A stretch of 64,000 bases of DNA. Origin: Streptomyces sp. NRRL S-37. GTDB taxonomy: Bacteria > Actinomycetota > Actinomycetes > Streptomycetales > Streptomycetaceae. Location: contig NZ_JOIZ01000012.1 of the NCBI RefSeq assembly GCF_000721605.1, positions 62,001 through 126,000 of the forward strand. The letters run 5' to 3'. Position 1 is the stretch's first letter. Each line of letters begins with the position of its first letter. The position numbers and the translations under genes are program-made. Below are positions 17,344 through 26,399 of the stretch, piece after piece. The notes beneath the pieces were generated by a model, which worked only from the letters and a program-made list of their open reading frames with translations, was not told the origin of the DNA and searched no databases.

Positions 17344-18336
17344 ATGAAGGCGATCGTCCAGGACCGCTTCGGCCCGCCGGACGTCCTGAAAGTGTCGGAC
17401 GTCGACCGCCCCGAGCCGGAGGCCGGACAGGTGCTGGTGCGGGTGCGCGCCGCCGCGCTCAATCCGTACGACTGGCACATGCTGCGCGGCGACCCGTACG
17501 TGGCCCGGCTGACCGGGGGCATGGGGCTGACCCGGCCGAAGTCACGGGTGGCCGGGATCGACGCGGCCGGACACGTCGAGGCGGTCGGTCCCGGCGTGCG
17601 GGGAGTGAGGACCGGCGACGAGGTGCTGGGCTTCTGCCCGGGCGCCTTCGCCGAGTACGCGTGCACCACCGAGGACCTCCTGGTCCCCAAACCCGCGGAC
17701 CTGGCCTTCGAACAGGCCGCGGCCGTCCCGATGGGGGCGGTGACGGCCCTGCGCGGCATCCGGACCGTGGGGCGGGTGCGGGCGGGGCAGCGGGTGCTGG
17801 TCAACGGGGCCGGCGGCGGCGTGGGCACGTTCGCCGTGCAGATCGCCGCGTCCCTCGGCGCCGAGGTCACCGGCGTGTGCAGCACCCGCAACACCGGCCT
17901 GGTGCGCTCACTGGGCGCCGGGCACGTCATCGACTACACGCGCGAGGACTTCACCGACGGCCGCGCACGCTACGACGTCATCCTGGACAACGTGGGCAAC
18001 CACCCGCTGAGCCGGCTGCGCCGGGCGCTCACCCCGACGGGAACCCTGGTGGGCAACGGAGGCGGCTCGCCCGGCCAGGTGTTCGGCGCGATGGGGGCCA
18101 TGCTGAAACTCCTCGCGGTCGGCACGGTCGTCCGGCAGCGGCTCCGGGTGATCCTCCCGGCGGCCCCGGCCGGCCCGGTCCGCGAGGACCTGCTCGCCGT
18201 CACCGCGCTCATCGGGTCCGGCCGCCTCACGCCGGTGGTCGACCGGACGTACCCGCTGGCCGAAGCGGCCGAGGGGATGCGCCATGTGGAAGGGGGACAC
18301 GCCCGCGGCAAGGTCGTGCTCACCGTGGAGCGGTGA
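17344..18336 (+). CDS. MDR-family NAD(P)-dependent alcohol dehydrogenase / quinone oxidoreductase
   Basis: 330 aa, ATG with GGGGGAGA just upstream. The N-terminal GroES-like domain opens MKAIVQDRFGPPDVLKVSDV and has the AALNPYDWHMLRG segment. The Rossmann half has VLVNGAGGGVGTFAVQIAASLGA (about 147-169) followed by VIDYTREDF. The catalytic zinc Cys/His ligands of true alcohol dehydrogenases and the structural-zinc cysteines are absent, so it belongs with quinone-oxidoreductase-like, zinc-free members. Such enzymes reduce enones or quinones. The TetR operators imply induction by a small molecule, perhaps its substrate. Confidence 0.9.
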   Translation: MKAIVQDRFGPPDVLKVSDVDRPEPEAGQVLVRVRAAALNPYDWHMLRGDPYVARLTGGMGLTRPKSRVAGIDAAGHVEAVGPGVRGVRTGDEVLGFCPGAFAEYACTTEDLLVPKPADLAFEQAAAVPMGAVTALRGIRTVGRVRAGQRVLVNGAGGGVGTFAVQIAASLGAEVTGVCSTRNTGLVRSLGAGHVIDYTREDFTDGRARYDVILDNVGNHPLSRLRRALTPTGTLVGNGGGSPGQVFGAMGAMLKLLAVGTVVRQRLRVILPAAPAGPVREDLLAVTALIGSGRLTPVVDRTYPLAEAAEGMRHVEGGHARGKVVLTVER

Positions 18337-18361
18337 GCCGTTCCGGGCCCGGCGCGTTCCG

Positions 18362-19018
18362 TCAGCCGCCCTGCGCGCCCCCCGGACAGGCCTCCACCGC
18401 CACGACCGCCGTCGCATCGACGAGGGACACCTTCACCTCGCCGGTGTCCGTCTTCAGCAGCACCGTGCCGTGCTCGGTGTGCCGGGGCTCGCCGCACTCC
18501 GTACCCGACGGGGTCCTCACCAGCAGCCGCGGCGCGTCCTTCCCCGGCCCGTACCAGGTGAAGGCGACGCCCGCCACCAGCAGCGCGCCGCACGCCATGG
18601 TGAGGACCACGCCCCGGCGCATCGCCCGCAGGGCGCGGCCGGCCTCCACATGGTCCCCGGTGCACCGCGCCGCCGGACCGGCGTCCGGCTCCGGGACCAG
18701 CGGGGTCGCCACCGGTGTGCCGTGTGCGGCGCGCAGCAGGTGCAGCGCGCCCACGGCGCCGCACACCAGGGACAGCAGGAGCATGCCGCCCACCAGCGCG
18801 TCGTAGGGGGAGGCGAGCTTGGTGACATCGGTACGGCCCTTGACCAGGCCGAAGCCGAGCAGGCCGACGAACAGCCCGGCCAGGCCGTTGCGCCAGGCCA
18901 GGGCGGCCTCCCGGACCTTCGGCAGCTCTTCGGCCAGCGCCCGCCGCATCCGGTGGGCCGCCGCGCGGTCCGCGGCGATGGCGGGACGGCCGGGAGTGAG
19001 CCGCGGGCCGGTCGTCAC
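18362..19018 (-). CDS. Three- or four-TM membrane protein of unknown function
   Basis: 218 aa from GTG 19018, overlapping the stop of the upstream gene by 4 nt. Hydrophobic helices: NGLAGLFVGLLGFGLVKG (about 43-60), DALVGGMLLLSLVCGAVGALHLL (about 72-95) and GVVLTMACGALLVAGVAFTW (about 134-153). A soluble C-terminal part follows with APRLLVRTPSGTECGEPRHT and VLLKTDTGEVKVSLVDATAVV, probably outside the cell. I do not recognise the family. It is likely co-translated with the Cys-rich protein before it and lies near the CHAT operon, possibly within the same accessory segment. Confidence 0.75.
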   Translation of the reverse strand: MTTGPRLTPGRPAIAADRAAAHRMRRALAEELPKVREAALAWRNGLAGLFVGLLGFGLVKGRTDVTKLASPYDALVGGMLLLSLVCGAVGALHLLRAAHGTPVATPLVPEPDAGPAARCTGDHVEAGRALRAMRRGVVLTMACGALLVAGVAFTWYGPGKDAPRLLVRTPSGTECGEPRHTEHGTVLLKTDTGEVKVSLVDATAVVAVEACPGGAQGG

Positions 19019-19359
19019 AGGTGCTCCAGCCGCACATTCCAGTAGGCCCCGCAGCCCTCCTCGCCGGCCGGACGTCCCTCGTGCTCGACGGCGCAGGTGC
19101 ACATCACCGGGATCTCCCGCACCCGCGGACCCCGCCGGGGGCCGCGGAACGCCCGGGGCCGGTACGTGAAGGTGAAGGAGCAGCCGCAGCGGGGGCAACT
19201 CCCGCTGAGTACCGTCGTGTCGTCGTCCACGGACAGCGCCCGCGCCTCCCGCGTGAAGTCGCGCGCGTAGCCGTCGGCGGTCGTCTCCCGGTACGGCACG
19301 GGGGGTCCGGCCGTCGAGTGGTCGGTGTCGGTACTGGTCGGGACGCTCTCCCCCGGCAT
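19015..19359 (-). CDS. Cys-rich zinc-ribbon-like protein
   Basis: 114 aa from ATG 19359, fixed by a perfect AAGGAGG 5 nt upstream. The first 50 residues are Thr/Ser/Asp-rich and flexible. The second half has SGSCPRCGCSFTFTYRPRAF and VMCTCAVEHEGRPAGEEGCG, then AYWNVRLEHL, so six cysteines that could hold one zinc ribbon plus an extra cysteine pair. It overlaps the membrane protein gene (GTGA). This pair of genes is seen near conflict-type loci in streptomycetes as far as I recall, but no function is established. Confidence 0.72.
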   Translation of the reverse strand: MPGESVPTSTDTDHSTAGPPVPYRETTADGYARDFTREARALSVDDDTTVLSGSCPRCGCSFTFTYRPRAFRGPRRGPRVREIPVMCTCAVEHEGRPAGEEGCGAYWNVRLEHL

Positions 19360-19605
19360 GCCGGCCTCCTTGTGCGGGTGTGCGTGAACGGGCCCAGCAT
19401 GCCCCGTTCGTCCCTGTCCGGACACGCGGTCGCGGATGTCGCGCGGCCTGCACCCGGAACACGACCGGACGTGACCCACCTCTACCTCAAAAAGTTTGCG
19501 TCCGGGCGGAGTTCGGGCGGAATCCGGTTGTGCGGGTGGCGGTGTCGCCGGTCCGCCACCGCCGGGGACGGGCAGTGGGCATGATGGCACCGGGAGGAAC
19601 GGAAC

Positions 19606-22600
19606 ATGAGCGACGCCGCCACCGAACCGCTGCACGTCCGGGCCGAAGCGGTCCTGTCCCGCACCGAGGACTGCCGGGTGCCCGAGCGGCCCGAGGAGTA
19701 CGAGGGCCTTCGCGGAGCCGCGCTCGACGAGGAGATCGAGGCGGCCGGCGCCCTCCTGGCCGAGGGAGCGGCACCGGACGCGACGGACGAGGATCCCGCC
19801 GTCCCCGTGGCCGTGGCCCGGCTGGAGGCCCGGCTGGGCTCACTGCTCGCCGTCAGGTCCGTACTCGGCGGGGCCGAGGAGGACCGCGTCAGGGCGCAGG
19901 ACCTGCTGGCGGAGGCCCGGCGGAACGACCTGCTGACGGAGCGGGAACGGGTGAGGGCGCGCAAGGATCTGATCCTGCTGCTCGTCCGCCGGCTGAGCAA
20001 GGTGGCGGCGATGCACTCCGGCCCCCTGGACGAGGCGTCCTTCACCGACATGATGTGGGTGGGCAGGCCCGGGAGCCAAGGCGGCCCCGGGTATGCCGAG
20101 GACATCCAGCTGCTCTACCGGCTGGCGTCCGAGTCCGGCCTCGCCGGGAGGTTTCCGGCCTCCGTACGGGCACTCATGGACACCCTCTCCCGGCTCACGA
20201 CGCTCCGGATGGACGACCGGCAGGCGGTGTCCGAGTTCGCGAAGGAGCTGCGGACGAGCTCCGTCCATCTCCCCCCGCTGCTCCGCCATGTCATGGAGAC
20301 CGCCGCGTCGTTGCTGCGCCCCGGCACGGCCTCCCGCTCCCTCGACCGGCCGGCGGACCGGTCCGGCCCGCAGGAGGAACAGGAGGAGGACGACGCCTTC
20401 GTACCGGAATTCCTGGCCCTGCTGGAGGCGACGTCGCCCCAGGCCGTGCGGGGCGAGGAGGTCTCCGAACTCGTCCGCCGGCTGACCCGGCCCGGTTCCC
20501 CGCTGTCGTCCCGCATGATCGCCGTGATGCTGCGGATCTCGCTCGGTATGCGCACCGCGGACCGCGGACACCTGCACAGCGCGCTGGAACAGCTCCAGGA
20601 GGCCGCCCGGGCCGGCGAGTTCGCCACCGAGGAGCAGGCCGAGTGGCTCCATGTCACGATGTCGATGCTGCTGGTGCTCGCGGGTGAGACGGGCGGCAGC
20701 CTGCTGGACACGGAGGCGGCGCAGGAACTGCTGGCGAGCCTTCCCCCGCTGCCGGCCGGCGGGACCGGCAGCGGGATGCGCGCGCTCGCCGACTGCATGC
20801 GGGTCCAGCTGCGTCTCACGGAACTGCGGGAGACACGCGACCTCGCCGCCACGGACCTGCTCATCGACGAACTCCACGACCTCGACACCACGGCACTGAC
20901 CGCCGAGGGCCTGCTGGGGGTCCTGGAATACACGCTGGGCTACGCCTATCTGTCCCGCGCCCAGATGTCCCGCTCCCGCGCGGACATGCACCAGGCGGCC
21001 ATCCACATGGAGAACGCCCAGGAGAGCTTCGGCGGGAGCGCTCACCTGCAGACGCTGACCGATCTGGGCGCGGCTCCCCTGTACTCCCTGTCCGCCCTGC
21101 TCGGGTCGGGCCCGGACCACATCAGGGAAGGCCTCCGGCGTACCCGTACGGCGCTGGGGAAACCGGGCCTCACCTTCGACTCCGAGGTCAAGACCCGCCT
21201 CTCCCTGGCCATCGGGCTGGACACCCTCTACCTGCGCACCGGTGAACCGGACGCCCTGGACGAATGCGTCGCCGAACTGGAGGCGGCCTGCCGGCTCCTG
21301 CCGCCCGAGGGCGCCCCGGACGCGCAGAGCGCGTACTGGCAGCTCGCCTCCGCGCTGGCCGGCCGGGCGACCGCCCGGGCCGGCACGCCGCAGGCCGCGG
21401 AGGATCTCCGGGCCGCCGTGTCCGCCGCCCGCCGGTCGTTGCGGGCCGCCGCGGACGAGGTCCTGCTCCAGCTCGGCGTACGCCACGGCCTGCGTGCCGC
21501 CCGGCGAGGCGCGGACCACGGCTGCACCGCGGCCTCCTGGGCTCTGGCCGCCGGACGGGTGGACGAGGCGGTCGACTGCCTGGAGGCGGGGCGCTCCCTG
21601 GTTCTCGCGGCGGCGGCCGAGTCCAGAAGCGTCGCCGACCGGCTCGAAGCCCTGGGCGCCGCGGAACTCGCGGTCCGCTGGCGCGAGGCGGCTGTGCCGG
21701 CGGCGCCCGGTGCGGGGGACGGGGCGTCGGAGGGGGCGCCTGGCACGGGGGACGCGAAGCCTGACGGGACGCCAGGCGTGGGGGGCGGGGCGTCCGGTGC
21801 GGATGGGGTGGTGTTCGACGGGACGCCTGGTGCGGGGGATGTGGCGTCGGACGGGGCGGGAGGTGCGGAGGACGCGGTGTCCGACGGGGTGCCCGGCGCG
21901 GGGGACGCGGCCGGAGTCGTGGGGCGGGCCGTGTTCGCGGCGGCCGGGGGCGGTCCCGCGCTTCCCGGTGATGTGCGGCGGCAGGCGCTCGACCTGCTGC
22001 GTTCGGAGCGGCGGGAGACCGAGGACATGACGCCCGCCGACCGGGTCGCCGCGCTGCGGGACGGGCTGGTCCGGGCGGACGTGGACGCCCTCGTCCATCT
22101 GCTGCCCGGCGGCGGCACGGACGACGGCGCGGTCCTCCTGATCACACCCGAGGGCCCCGCCCGCTCCGTGCCGCTGCCCGCGCTCTCCGCCGAGGGGCGC
22201 GCGCCGCTGACCGCCTTTCTGGACGCGGACGCGGAACGCAAACGGGTGGACGCCGACGCCGGTGCCTCCCCGCAGGAGGTCCGGCGGGCCGGGGCACGGT
22301 GGCGGGAGGCGCTCGACGAGGTGTGCGTATGGGCGGGGGAGGTGCTGACGCCCGTACTGGACACGCTGGATGTGTGGCCGCGGGCCCTCGCCGAGGCGGG
22401 GCTGGCCGCCGCTTGGGCGGGCGGTGGTCCGGCCGCGCGGGCGGTGCGGCTGGTCCTGGTGCCGTGCGGCACCCTCGGTGTGGTGCCCTGGCCCGCGGCG
22501 GTGCTGCGTCCCCCGGCGGAGCCCGGCGGACCCGGGCAGGTGCGGGCCTTCGAGGTGTCGGTGATCTCGCACGCCGCCTCGGGGCAGGAGTTCCTGCGGG

Positions 22601-23346
22601 CGTCGGCCCGGACCCGGATGTCCCCCGGCAAACGCCCCGCGCTGGCCTTCCACGGGGACGACCGGCTGGCCTGGGCGGAGGAGGAGATCGAGCTCCTGCA
22701 CGAGGTCTACTACCCGCACGCCGAGGTGTACCGGGACCCGGACGCGCCCGCCACCCCGCAGACCGTGCTGTCCCTGCTCGGGGGACGCGCCGAGTCCGCC
22801 GCCTCCCTGGTCCACCTCTCCTGCCACGGCATCGCGGGTCCCGATCCCACGACCTCCGCCCTCCGGCTGGCGCCCTCCCGGCCGGGCGGCCCGGCTCCGG
22901 ACCGCGACGCCTACGAGCCGCTCACCCTCGCCACCCTGCTGGAGACCCCGCACGACGGTGAGGCCTACCGGTCGCGGGGGCCGCTGGTGGTGTGCGGCGC
23001 CTGCGAGACGGACCTCACCACCCGCGACCACGACGAGGCACTGACCGTGACGTCCGTGCTGGTGCACCGGCTCGCGGCCGACGCCGTCGGAACGCGCTGG
23101 GGCGTGGACGACGACGAGTCCGAGATCCTGATGCTGGTCCTGCACGACCGGCTCGCCGCCGGAGCGGCACCGCCGGACGCGCTGCGGGCGGCCCAGCGCT
23201 GGATGCTCACCGACCCCGGTGAACGGCCGCCGGTACGGGCGCTGGAACGGGTCCGGACCCGCCGCTGGAACAGGGACTTCCGCGACGCCGACGTCTGGGC
23301 GGCGTTCGTCCATCACGGCAACCCCTCGGGAGGTACCCCGCAGTGA
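19606..23346 (+). CDS. CHAT-domain protease with long helical-repeat N-terminus
   Basis: 1246 aa, ATG with GGAGGAACGG just before it. Residues about 1-690 are helical repeats of the TPR kind, for example ALEYTLGYAYLSRAQMSRSR-like stretches (as LGVLEYTLGYAYLSRAQ). A repetitive acidic Gly/Pro linker spans about 700-770. The C-terminal CHAT (caspase-like) domain has its catalytic His at H1074 (LVHLSCHGIAG) and Cys at C1133 (VVCGACETD), both intact, plus GTRWGVDDDESEIL. CHAT proteases in bacteria are proximity- or sensor-activated, as in type III-E CRISPR. The next gene, an antitoxin, overlaps by 4 nt and is an obvious candidate substrate. Confidence 0.93.
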   Translation: MSDAATEPLHVRAEAVLSRTEDCRVPERPEEYEGLRGAALDEEIEAAGALLAEGAAPDATDEDPAVPVAVARLEARLGSLLAVRSVLGGAEEDRVRAQDLLAEARRNDLLTERERVRARKDLILLLVRRLSKVAAMHSGPLDEASFTDMMWVGRPGSQGGPGYAEDIQLLYRLASESGLAGRFPASVRALMDTLSRLTTLRMDDRQAVSEFAKELRTSSVHLPPLLRHVMETAASLLRPGTASRSLDRPADRSGPQEEQEEDDAFVPEFLALLEATSPQAVRGEEVSELVRRLTRPGSPLSSRMIAVMLRISLGMRTADRGHLHSALEQLQEAARAGEFATEEQAEWLHVTMSMLLVLAGETGGSLLDTEAAQELLASLPPLPAGGTGSGMRALADCMRVQLRLTELRETRDLAATDLLIDELHDLDTTALTAEGLLGVLEYTLGYAYLSRAQMSRSRADMHQAAIHMENAQESFGGSAHLQTLTDLGAAPLYSLSALLGSGPDHIREGLRRTRTALGKPGLTFDSEVKTRLSLAIGLDTLYLRTGEPDALDECVAELEAACRLLPPEGAPDAQSAYWQLASALAGRATARAGTPQAAEDLRAAVSAARRSLRAAADEVLLQLGVRHGLRAARRGADHGCTAASWALAAGRVDEAVDCLEAGRSLVLAAAAESRSVADRLEALGAAELAVRWREAAVPAAPGAGDGASEGAPGTGDAKPDGTPGVGGGASGADGVVFDGTPGAGDVASDGAGGAEDAVSDGVPGAGDAAGVVGRAVFAAAGGGPALPGDVRRQALDLLRSERRETEDMTPADRVAALRDGLVRADVDALVHLLPGGGTDDGAVLLITPEGPARSVPLPALSAEGRAPLTAFLDADAERKRVDADAGASPQEVRRAGARWREALDEVCVWAGEVLTPVLDTLDVWPRALAEAGLAAAWAGGGPAARAVRLVLVPCGTLGVVPWPAAVLRPPAEPGGPGQVRAFEVSVISHAASGQEFLRASARTRMSPGKRPALAFHGDDRLAWAEEEIELLHEVYYPHAEVYRDPDAPATPQTVLSLLGGRAESAASLVHLSCHGIAGPDPTTSALRLAPSRPGGPAPDRDAYEPLTLATLLETPHDGEAYRSRGPLVVCGACETDLTTRDHDEALTVTSVLVHRLAADAVGTRWGVDDDESEILMLVLHDRLAAGAAPPDALRAAQRWMLTDPGERPPVRALERVRTRRWNRDFRDADVWAAFVHHGNPSGGTPQ

Positions 23347-24068
23347 CCCCGGAAGACCTGCTGGCGCTCCTGGTGACGCACCAGGAGTCGCTGGCCGCCG
23401 ATCTCGACGAGGAGGACCGGGCGGAGGTGGCCGCCGCGCTGCGCGAGACGCGCGAGGCGGTGACGGCCGGCCGGTCCGCTTCCCCGGCCCTGCGGCGGCT
23501 GCGCCGGGCGCTCTCCGCGCTGCCCCCGAAGCACCCGGTGTCCGCCGCGCTGGGGAGCCGCCGGTACGCGGCCGACGGCACGGGCGGCCGGGCGCTGCCG
23601 TCCGCCGACGCGATCGGCGCGGTGCTGAACCTGCTGGAGGCGCGGGACGCGACGGCCGCTCCGGACTCCGGTCCGCGGACGGGCGTCGAACCGGCCCCGG
23701 AACCGGCGGAGTTGCTGGCGGCGGCCCGGGAACGGCTGCTCGCCGCCCCCGCGCTGACCGAACGGGAGCACGCCGAACTCCTCTCCTCGCCCGAGGACCG
23801 GCCGGAACTGATCCGGCTCGTGGACCCCCGGCCCGGAGGCTCCGGGGCGCGCTGCCCGCGCTTCCAGTTCCGGCCCGGCACACTGCAGCCGCTGCCCGTC
23901 GTCCTGCGCATCAACGGCCTGCTCCGCGCCGACCTGGACCCGTGGGGCGCGGCCGACTGGTGGCTGGGCGGGAACGGCTGGCTGCACGGCGTTCCCGCGG
24001 ACCTCCTGGGCACGCTGCCCGACGAGGAACTGGAAGGGGCCGCGCTCGAACTGGTGGAGGCGGACTGA
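23343..24068 (+). CDS. ParS/MbcA-type (DUF2384-like) antitoxin of a RES toxin
   Basis: 241 aa from GTG 23343, overlapping the CHAT gene by 4 nt. The N-terminal three quarters are helical, Ala/Arg-rich and unfamiliar. The last 70 residues read CPRFQFRPGTLQPLPVVLRI, then NGLLRADLDPWGAADWWLGG and NGWLHGVPADLLGTL, which is the C-terminal toxin-binding module of Xre/MbcA/ParS antitoxins (D-P-x-G-A-x-x-W-W-L). A typical N-terminal HTH is not obvious. The extra N-terminal region (about 170 aa) is much longer than in usual antitoxins and could be the part recognised or cut by the CHAT protease. It ends one base into the RES toxin start. Confidence 0.8.
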   Translation: MTPEDLLALLVTHQESLAADLDEEDRAEVAAALRETREAVTAGRSASPALRRLRRALSALPPKHPVSAALGSRRYAADGTGGRALPSADAIGAVLNLLEARDATAAPDSGPRTGVEPAPEPAELLAAARERLLAAPALTEREHAELLSSPEDRPELIRLVDPRPGGSGARCPRFQFRPGTLQPLPVVLRINGLLRADLDPWGAADWWLGGNGWLHGVPADLLGTLPDEELEGAALELVEAD

Positions 24069-24727
24069 TGGCGCTGCAGGCCCCGCCCGAGGGCGTCGCC
24101 ATGGACCCCGTACTCACCGTGCTCCCGGCCGGCAGCCTCATCTGGCGCTGCCACAGCGGGCGTTACGGCGCGGCGGAGTTCAACCCCCGCCCGGCGCACG
24201 AGTTCTTCAAGGGGAACCGCTTCGACGCCACCGAGCGCGACCCCTACCCCTATTTGTACGCCGCGCTGGATCCGGTGGCCGCGCTGGCCGAGGTCTTCCT
24301 GCGGTCCGTGGAGTTCGACAGCGCTTCAGGGGTCCGGCTGATCCCCTGGGCGCAGGCCTCCCGGTACCGGCTCTCCGCGCTGCGCACCACCGAGGACATC
24401 ACGCTCGTCGACCTGACCACGGCCGAGGGACTGGCGTCGGTGTGGCAGGACGAGTGGCTGGTCGACTGCGAGGAACGCGAGTACGACAAGACGCGGTACT
24501 GGGTGCAGGTGGTGCGGCAGCACTGCGCCGCCGCACAGGGGCTGCGGTGGACGTCCAAGAGGTGCCGGCCCCGTGCCGCCGTGCAGTTCTTCGGGGACCG
24601 GGGAGTGCCGTGTGCGGCGGACCGGGCGCCGGAGGAGAGCTGGCGGCTGGACTCCCCGGAAGGAGTGGAGCGGGTCAACCGGCTGTTGAGCCCCTTGCGT
24701 TCGGTGATCTCCGCTCCGCCGAGCTGA
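24068..24727 (+). CDS. RES-domain NAD-targeting toxin
   Basis: 219 aa, ATG sharing a base with the antitoxin stop (TGATG). RES-fold signatures: GSLIWRCHSGRYGAAEFNP (about 20-38, with the conserved Arg and H/Y), YLYAALDPVAALAEVFLRSV (about 58-77, conserved Glu), and GLRWTSKRCRPRAAVQFFGD (about 158-177, conserved Ser). Characterised RES toxins (MbcT, Res, ParT) break down or transfer ADP-ribose from NAD+, leading to growth arrest. As the third gene after a CHAT protease and antitoxin, it is the probable effector of the operon. A strong bidirectional terminator follows. Confidence 0.88.
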   Translation: MALQAPPEGVAMDPVLTVLPAGSLIWRCHSGRYGAAEFNPRPAHEFFKGNRFDATERDPYPYLYAALDPVAALAEVFLRSVEFDSASGVRLIPWAQASRYRLSALRTTEDITLVDLTTAEGLASVWQDEWLVDCEEREYDKTRYWVQVVRQHCAAAQGLRWTSKRCRPRAAVQFFGDRGVPCAADRAPEESWRLDSPEGVERVNRLLSPLRSVISAPPS

Positions 24728-24738
24728 CCCGCGGCACG

Positions 24739-24790
24739 GCTGAAGCCCGCCGCCCCGGTCCTTCGCGGGGCCGGGGCGGCGGGCTTCAGC
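24739..24790. terminator. Bidirectional terminator, 20-bp perfect stem
   Basis: GCTGAAGCCCGCCGCCCCGG (24739-24758) pairs perfectly with 24771-24790 across a 12-nt loop. It separates the convergent RES toxin gene and the coiled-coil membrane protein gene and can stop transcription from both sides. Confidence 0.9.
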
Positions 24791-24806
24791 CTGATTGTGC
24801 ACCGGG

Positions 24807-26399
24807 TCAGACGGAGGCCTCACCGCGGGTCATCGGGAGGAGGGGCCACTTCTGGGACAGTCGCATCGCCGCCTCCGTGACCGCCGGGTCGGCGGCCGCC
24901 ATGAGGGCCCCGGTGAGGTAGCGGTGGGCCGCCGCCTCGTGGAGTTCGCGGGTGGCCCGCACCCTGTCCTCCGCCGCAGCCCTGCGGTCCTCGCGCCGGG
25001 CGTCGGCCGTGTCCGCGACGACCCGTTGGCGCTCCGCCTCGACCAGGCTGAGCTCCCGCCGCCGTACCAGCTCGCCGCGGCGCTCGACCGCCGTGCGGTA
25101 GGCGTCCAGGTACGGGTGCTCCCTGCACAGGGCGAGCAGGAGGCCGATGCCTCCGGAGAGGACGAGGAGGGCGACGAACAGCCAGGTCACCGTCCACGGC
25201 TCCAGGTCCAGCCGCTCGATCAGGCTGCCGGCGGCGGTGTCCGTGCCGGCGGGGCGGAAACCGTCGGCGGCGGGCGGGGGTTCCTCGGTCTGCATGACGT
25301 ACTTGGCGCGGACGACGCCGAGCGCGCCGGTCAGGAAGGCCCAGACGGCGAGCAGGGACAGGGCGGGGAACCAGACCGCCCGGAACGAGCCCGTCTCCGG
25401 GCGCCGTCGCAGCGCCAGGCCCGCCAGGTGCGGCAGCACCACCATCATGGCCGCCGTGCCCACGGCGAGCACACCGGTCTGCGCGTCCGCGTTGAGGGTG
25501 CCGATGCCGTGGAACGGCTGGTAGGCCACCCAGTAGATGGGCAGCTCGACCGCGATGATCAGGAGCAGCAGCCCCCACCTCATCCAGTCGGGGACGGCGG
25601 GCCGCTTGTGGAGCCCTTCCCACGCGCGGGCCAGCCCGGCGCCCGTCGACGCCGCCGGGTGGCCGGTGGCGGCGGTCCGGCGCGGCGCGGGTGACTCGGG
25701 GGCGGGGGAGGGGCGTGTCACGTTCACCCACTGCGGGTCACCGGCGTCCGGGGACTCCCGTACGCCGCGCGCCGGGTCGTCCCCGTCCCCGTGTCCGCCC
25801 CCGTCTCCGTCCTCCGACGCGCCGGCCGGGTTCCGGGGAACCTGTCCGTCGCGGCCTTCCAGTGCCCGCCTCTCCATGCGCTCGCGCAGCGAGTCACGGA
25901 AGCGGTTCCAGCGGGTCGAGCGCATCGCCAGCAGGTCCAACTGGCGTGTGGTGGTGGCGATCTGCTCGTCGATACGGGCCAGTTCCCGGTCGATCAGCTC
26001 CGTCTCGGCACGCAGCCGCGCGGCCTCGGCGAGGGCGTGCGCGTCGTCGATTCGCGCCTGCCGCTCGGCGTCGTGCAGTTCCTCGCCGATGCTGTGGATG
26101 ACCCGGTCCCGCAGCGACGCCAGTTCGGCGAAGTACGTGACCCGGTCGTCGCTCTGCAGCACCAGCGGATCCAGCGCCCCCTCGCGGGCGGCTTCGCCGC
26201 CGCGGCGTTCGGCCTCGTTCAGGAACCGCTGCTCGGCCCGGATGTCCAGCACCACCGGACGGCCGGTCTGGTGGAGCGGCCGCGTGCCGTCCCGCCGCCA
26301 CCTCGGTACCCGCCGCCCGGGGTTCTGTCCCTCGGGCCGGGGAGCGGGCCGTGGCCACCGCCTCGGGCGGGGCTCCTCACCTGTAGTCGTAGTGGACAT
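24807..26399 (-). CDS. Coiled-coil membrane protein of the vWA operon
   Basis: 530 aa, ATG 26399, overlapping the upstream gene by 23 nt. An N-terminal basic tail is followed by a long charged helical region (about 47-175: FLNEAERRGGEAAREGALDP, later EELHDAERQARIDDAHALAE and ELIDRELARIDEQIATTTRQ) predicted to be coiled coil. Then a disordered Gly/Asp/Pro linker (about 178-245), four membrane helices (about 255-425, e.g. WGLLLLIIAVELPIYWVAY), and a second long charged helix (AVERRGELVRRRELSLVEAE and beyond). Two cytoplasmic coiled coils around a membrane core suggest a scaffold or signal relay. No enzyme motif is seen and I do not recognise a named family. Confidence 0.8.
   Translation of the reverse strand: MSTTTTGEEPRPRRWPRPAPRPEGQNPGRRVPRWRRDGTRPLHQTGRPVVLDIRAEQRFLNEAERRGGEAAREGALDPLVLQSDDRVTYFAELASLRDRVIHSIGEELHDAERQARIDDAHALAEAARLRAETELIDRELARIDEQIATTTRQLDLLAMRSTRWNRFRDSLRERMERRALEGRDGQVPRNPAGASEDGDGGGHGDGDDPARGVRESPDAGDPQWVNVTRPSPAPESPAPRRTAATGHPAASTGAGLARAWEGLHKRPAVPDWMRWGLLLLIIAVELPIYWVAYQPFHGIGTLNADAQTGVLAVGTAAMMVVLPHLAGLALRRRPETGSFRAVWFPALSLLAVWAFLTGALGVVRAKYVMQTEEPPPAADGFRPAGTDTAAGSLIERLDLEPWTVTWLFVALLVLSGGIGLLLALCREHPYLDAYRTAVERRGELVRRRELSLVEAERQRVVADTADARREDRRAAAEDRVRATRELHEAAAHRYLTGALMAAADPAVTEAAMRLSQKWPLLPMTRGEASV

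Noticed and set aside
19840..23883. A 1347-codon open frame on the minus strand opposite the CHAT gene
   Set aside because: Arg/Gly/Pro-rich low-complexity translation with no domain. The plus frame has intact CHAT catalytic motifs and operon overlaps.
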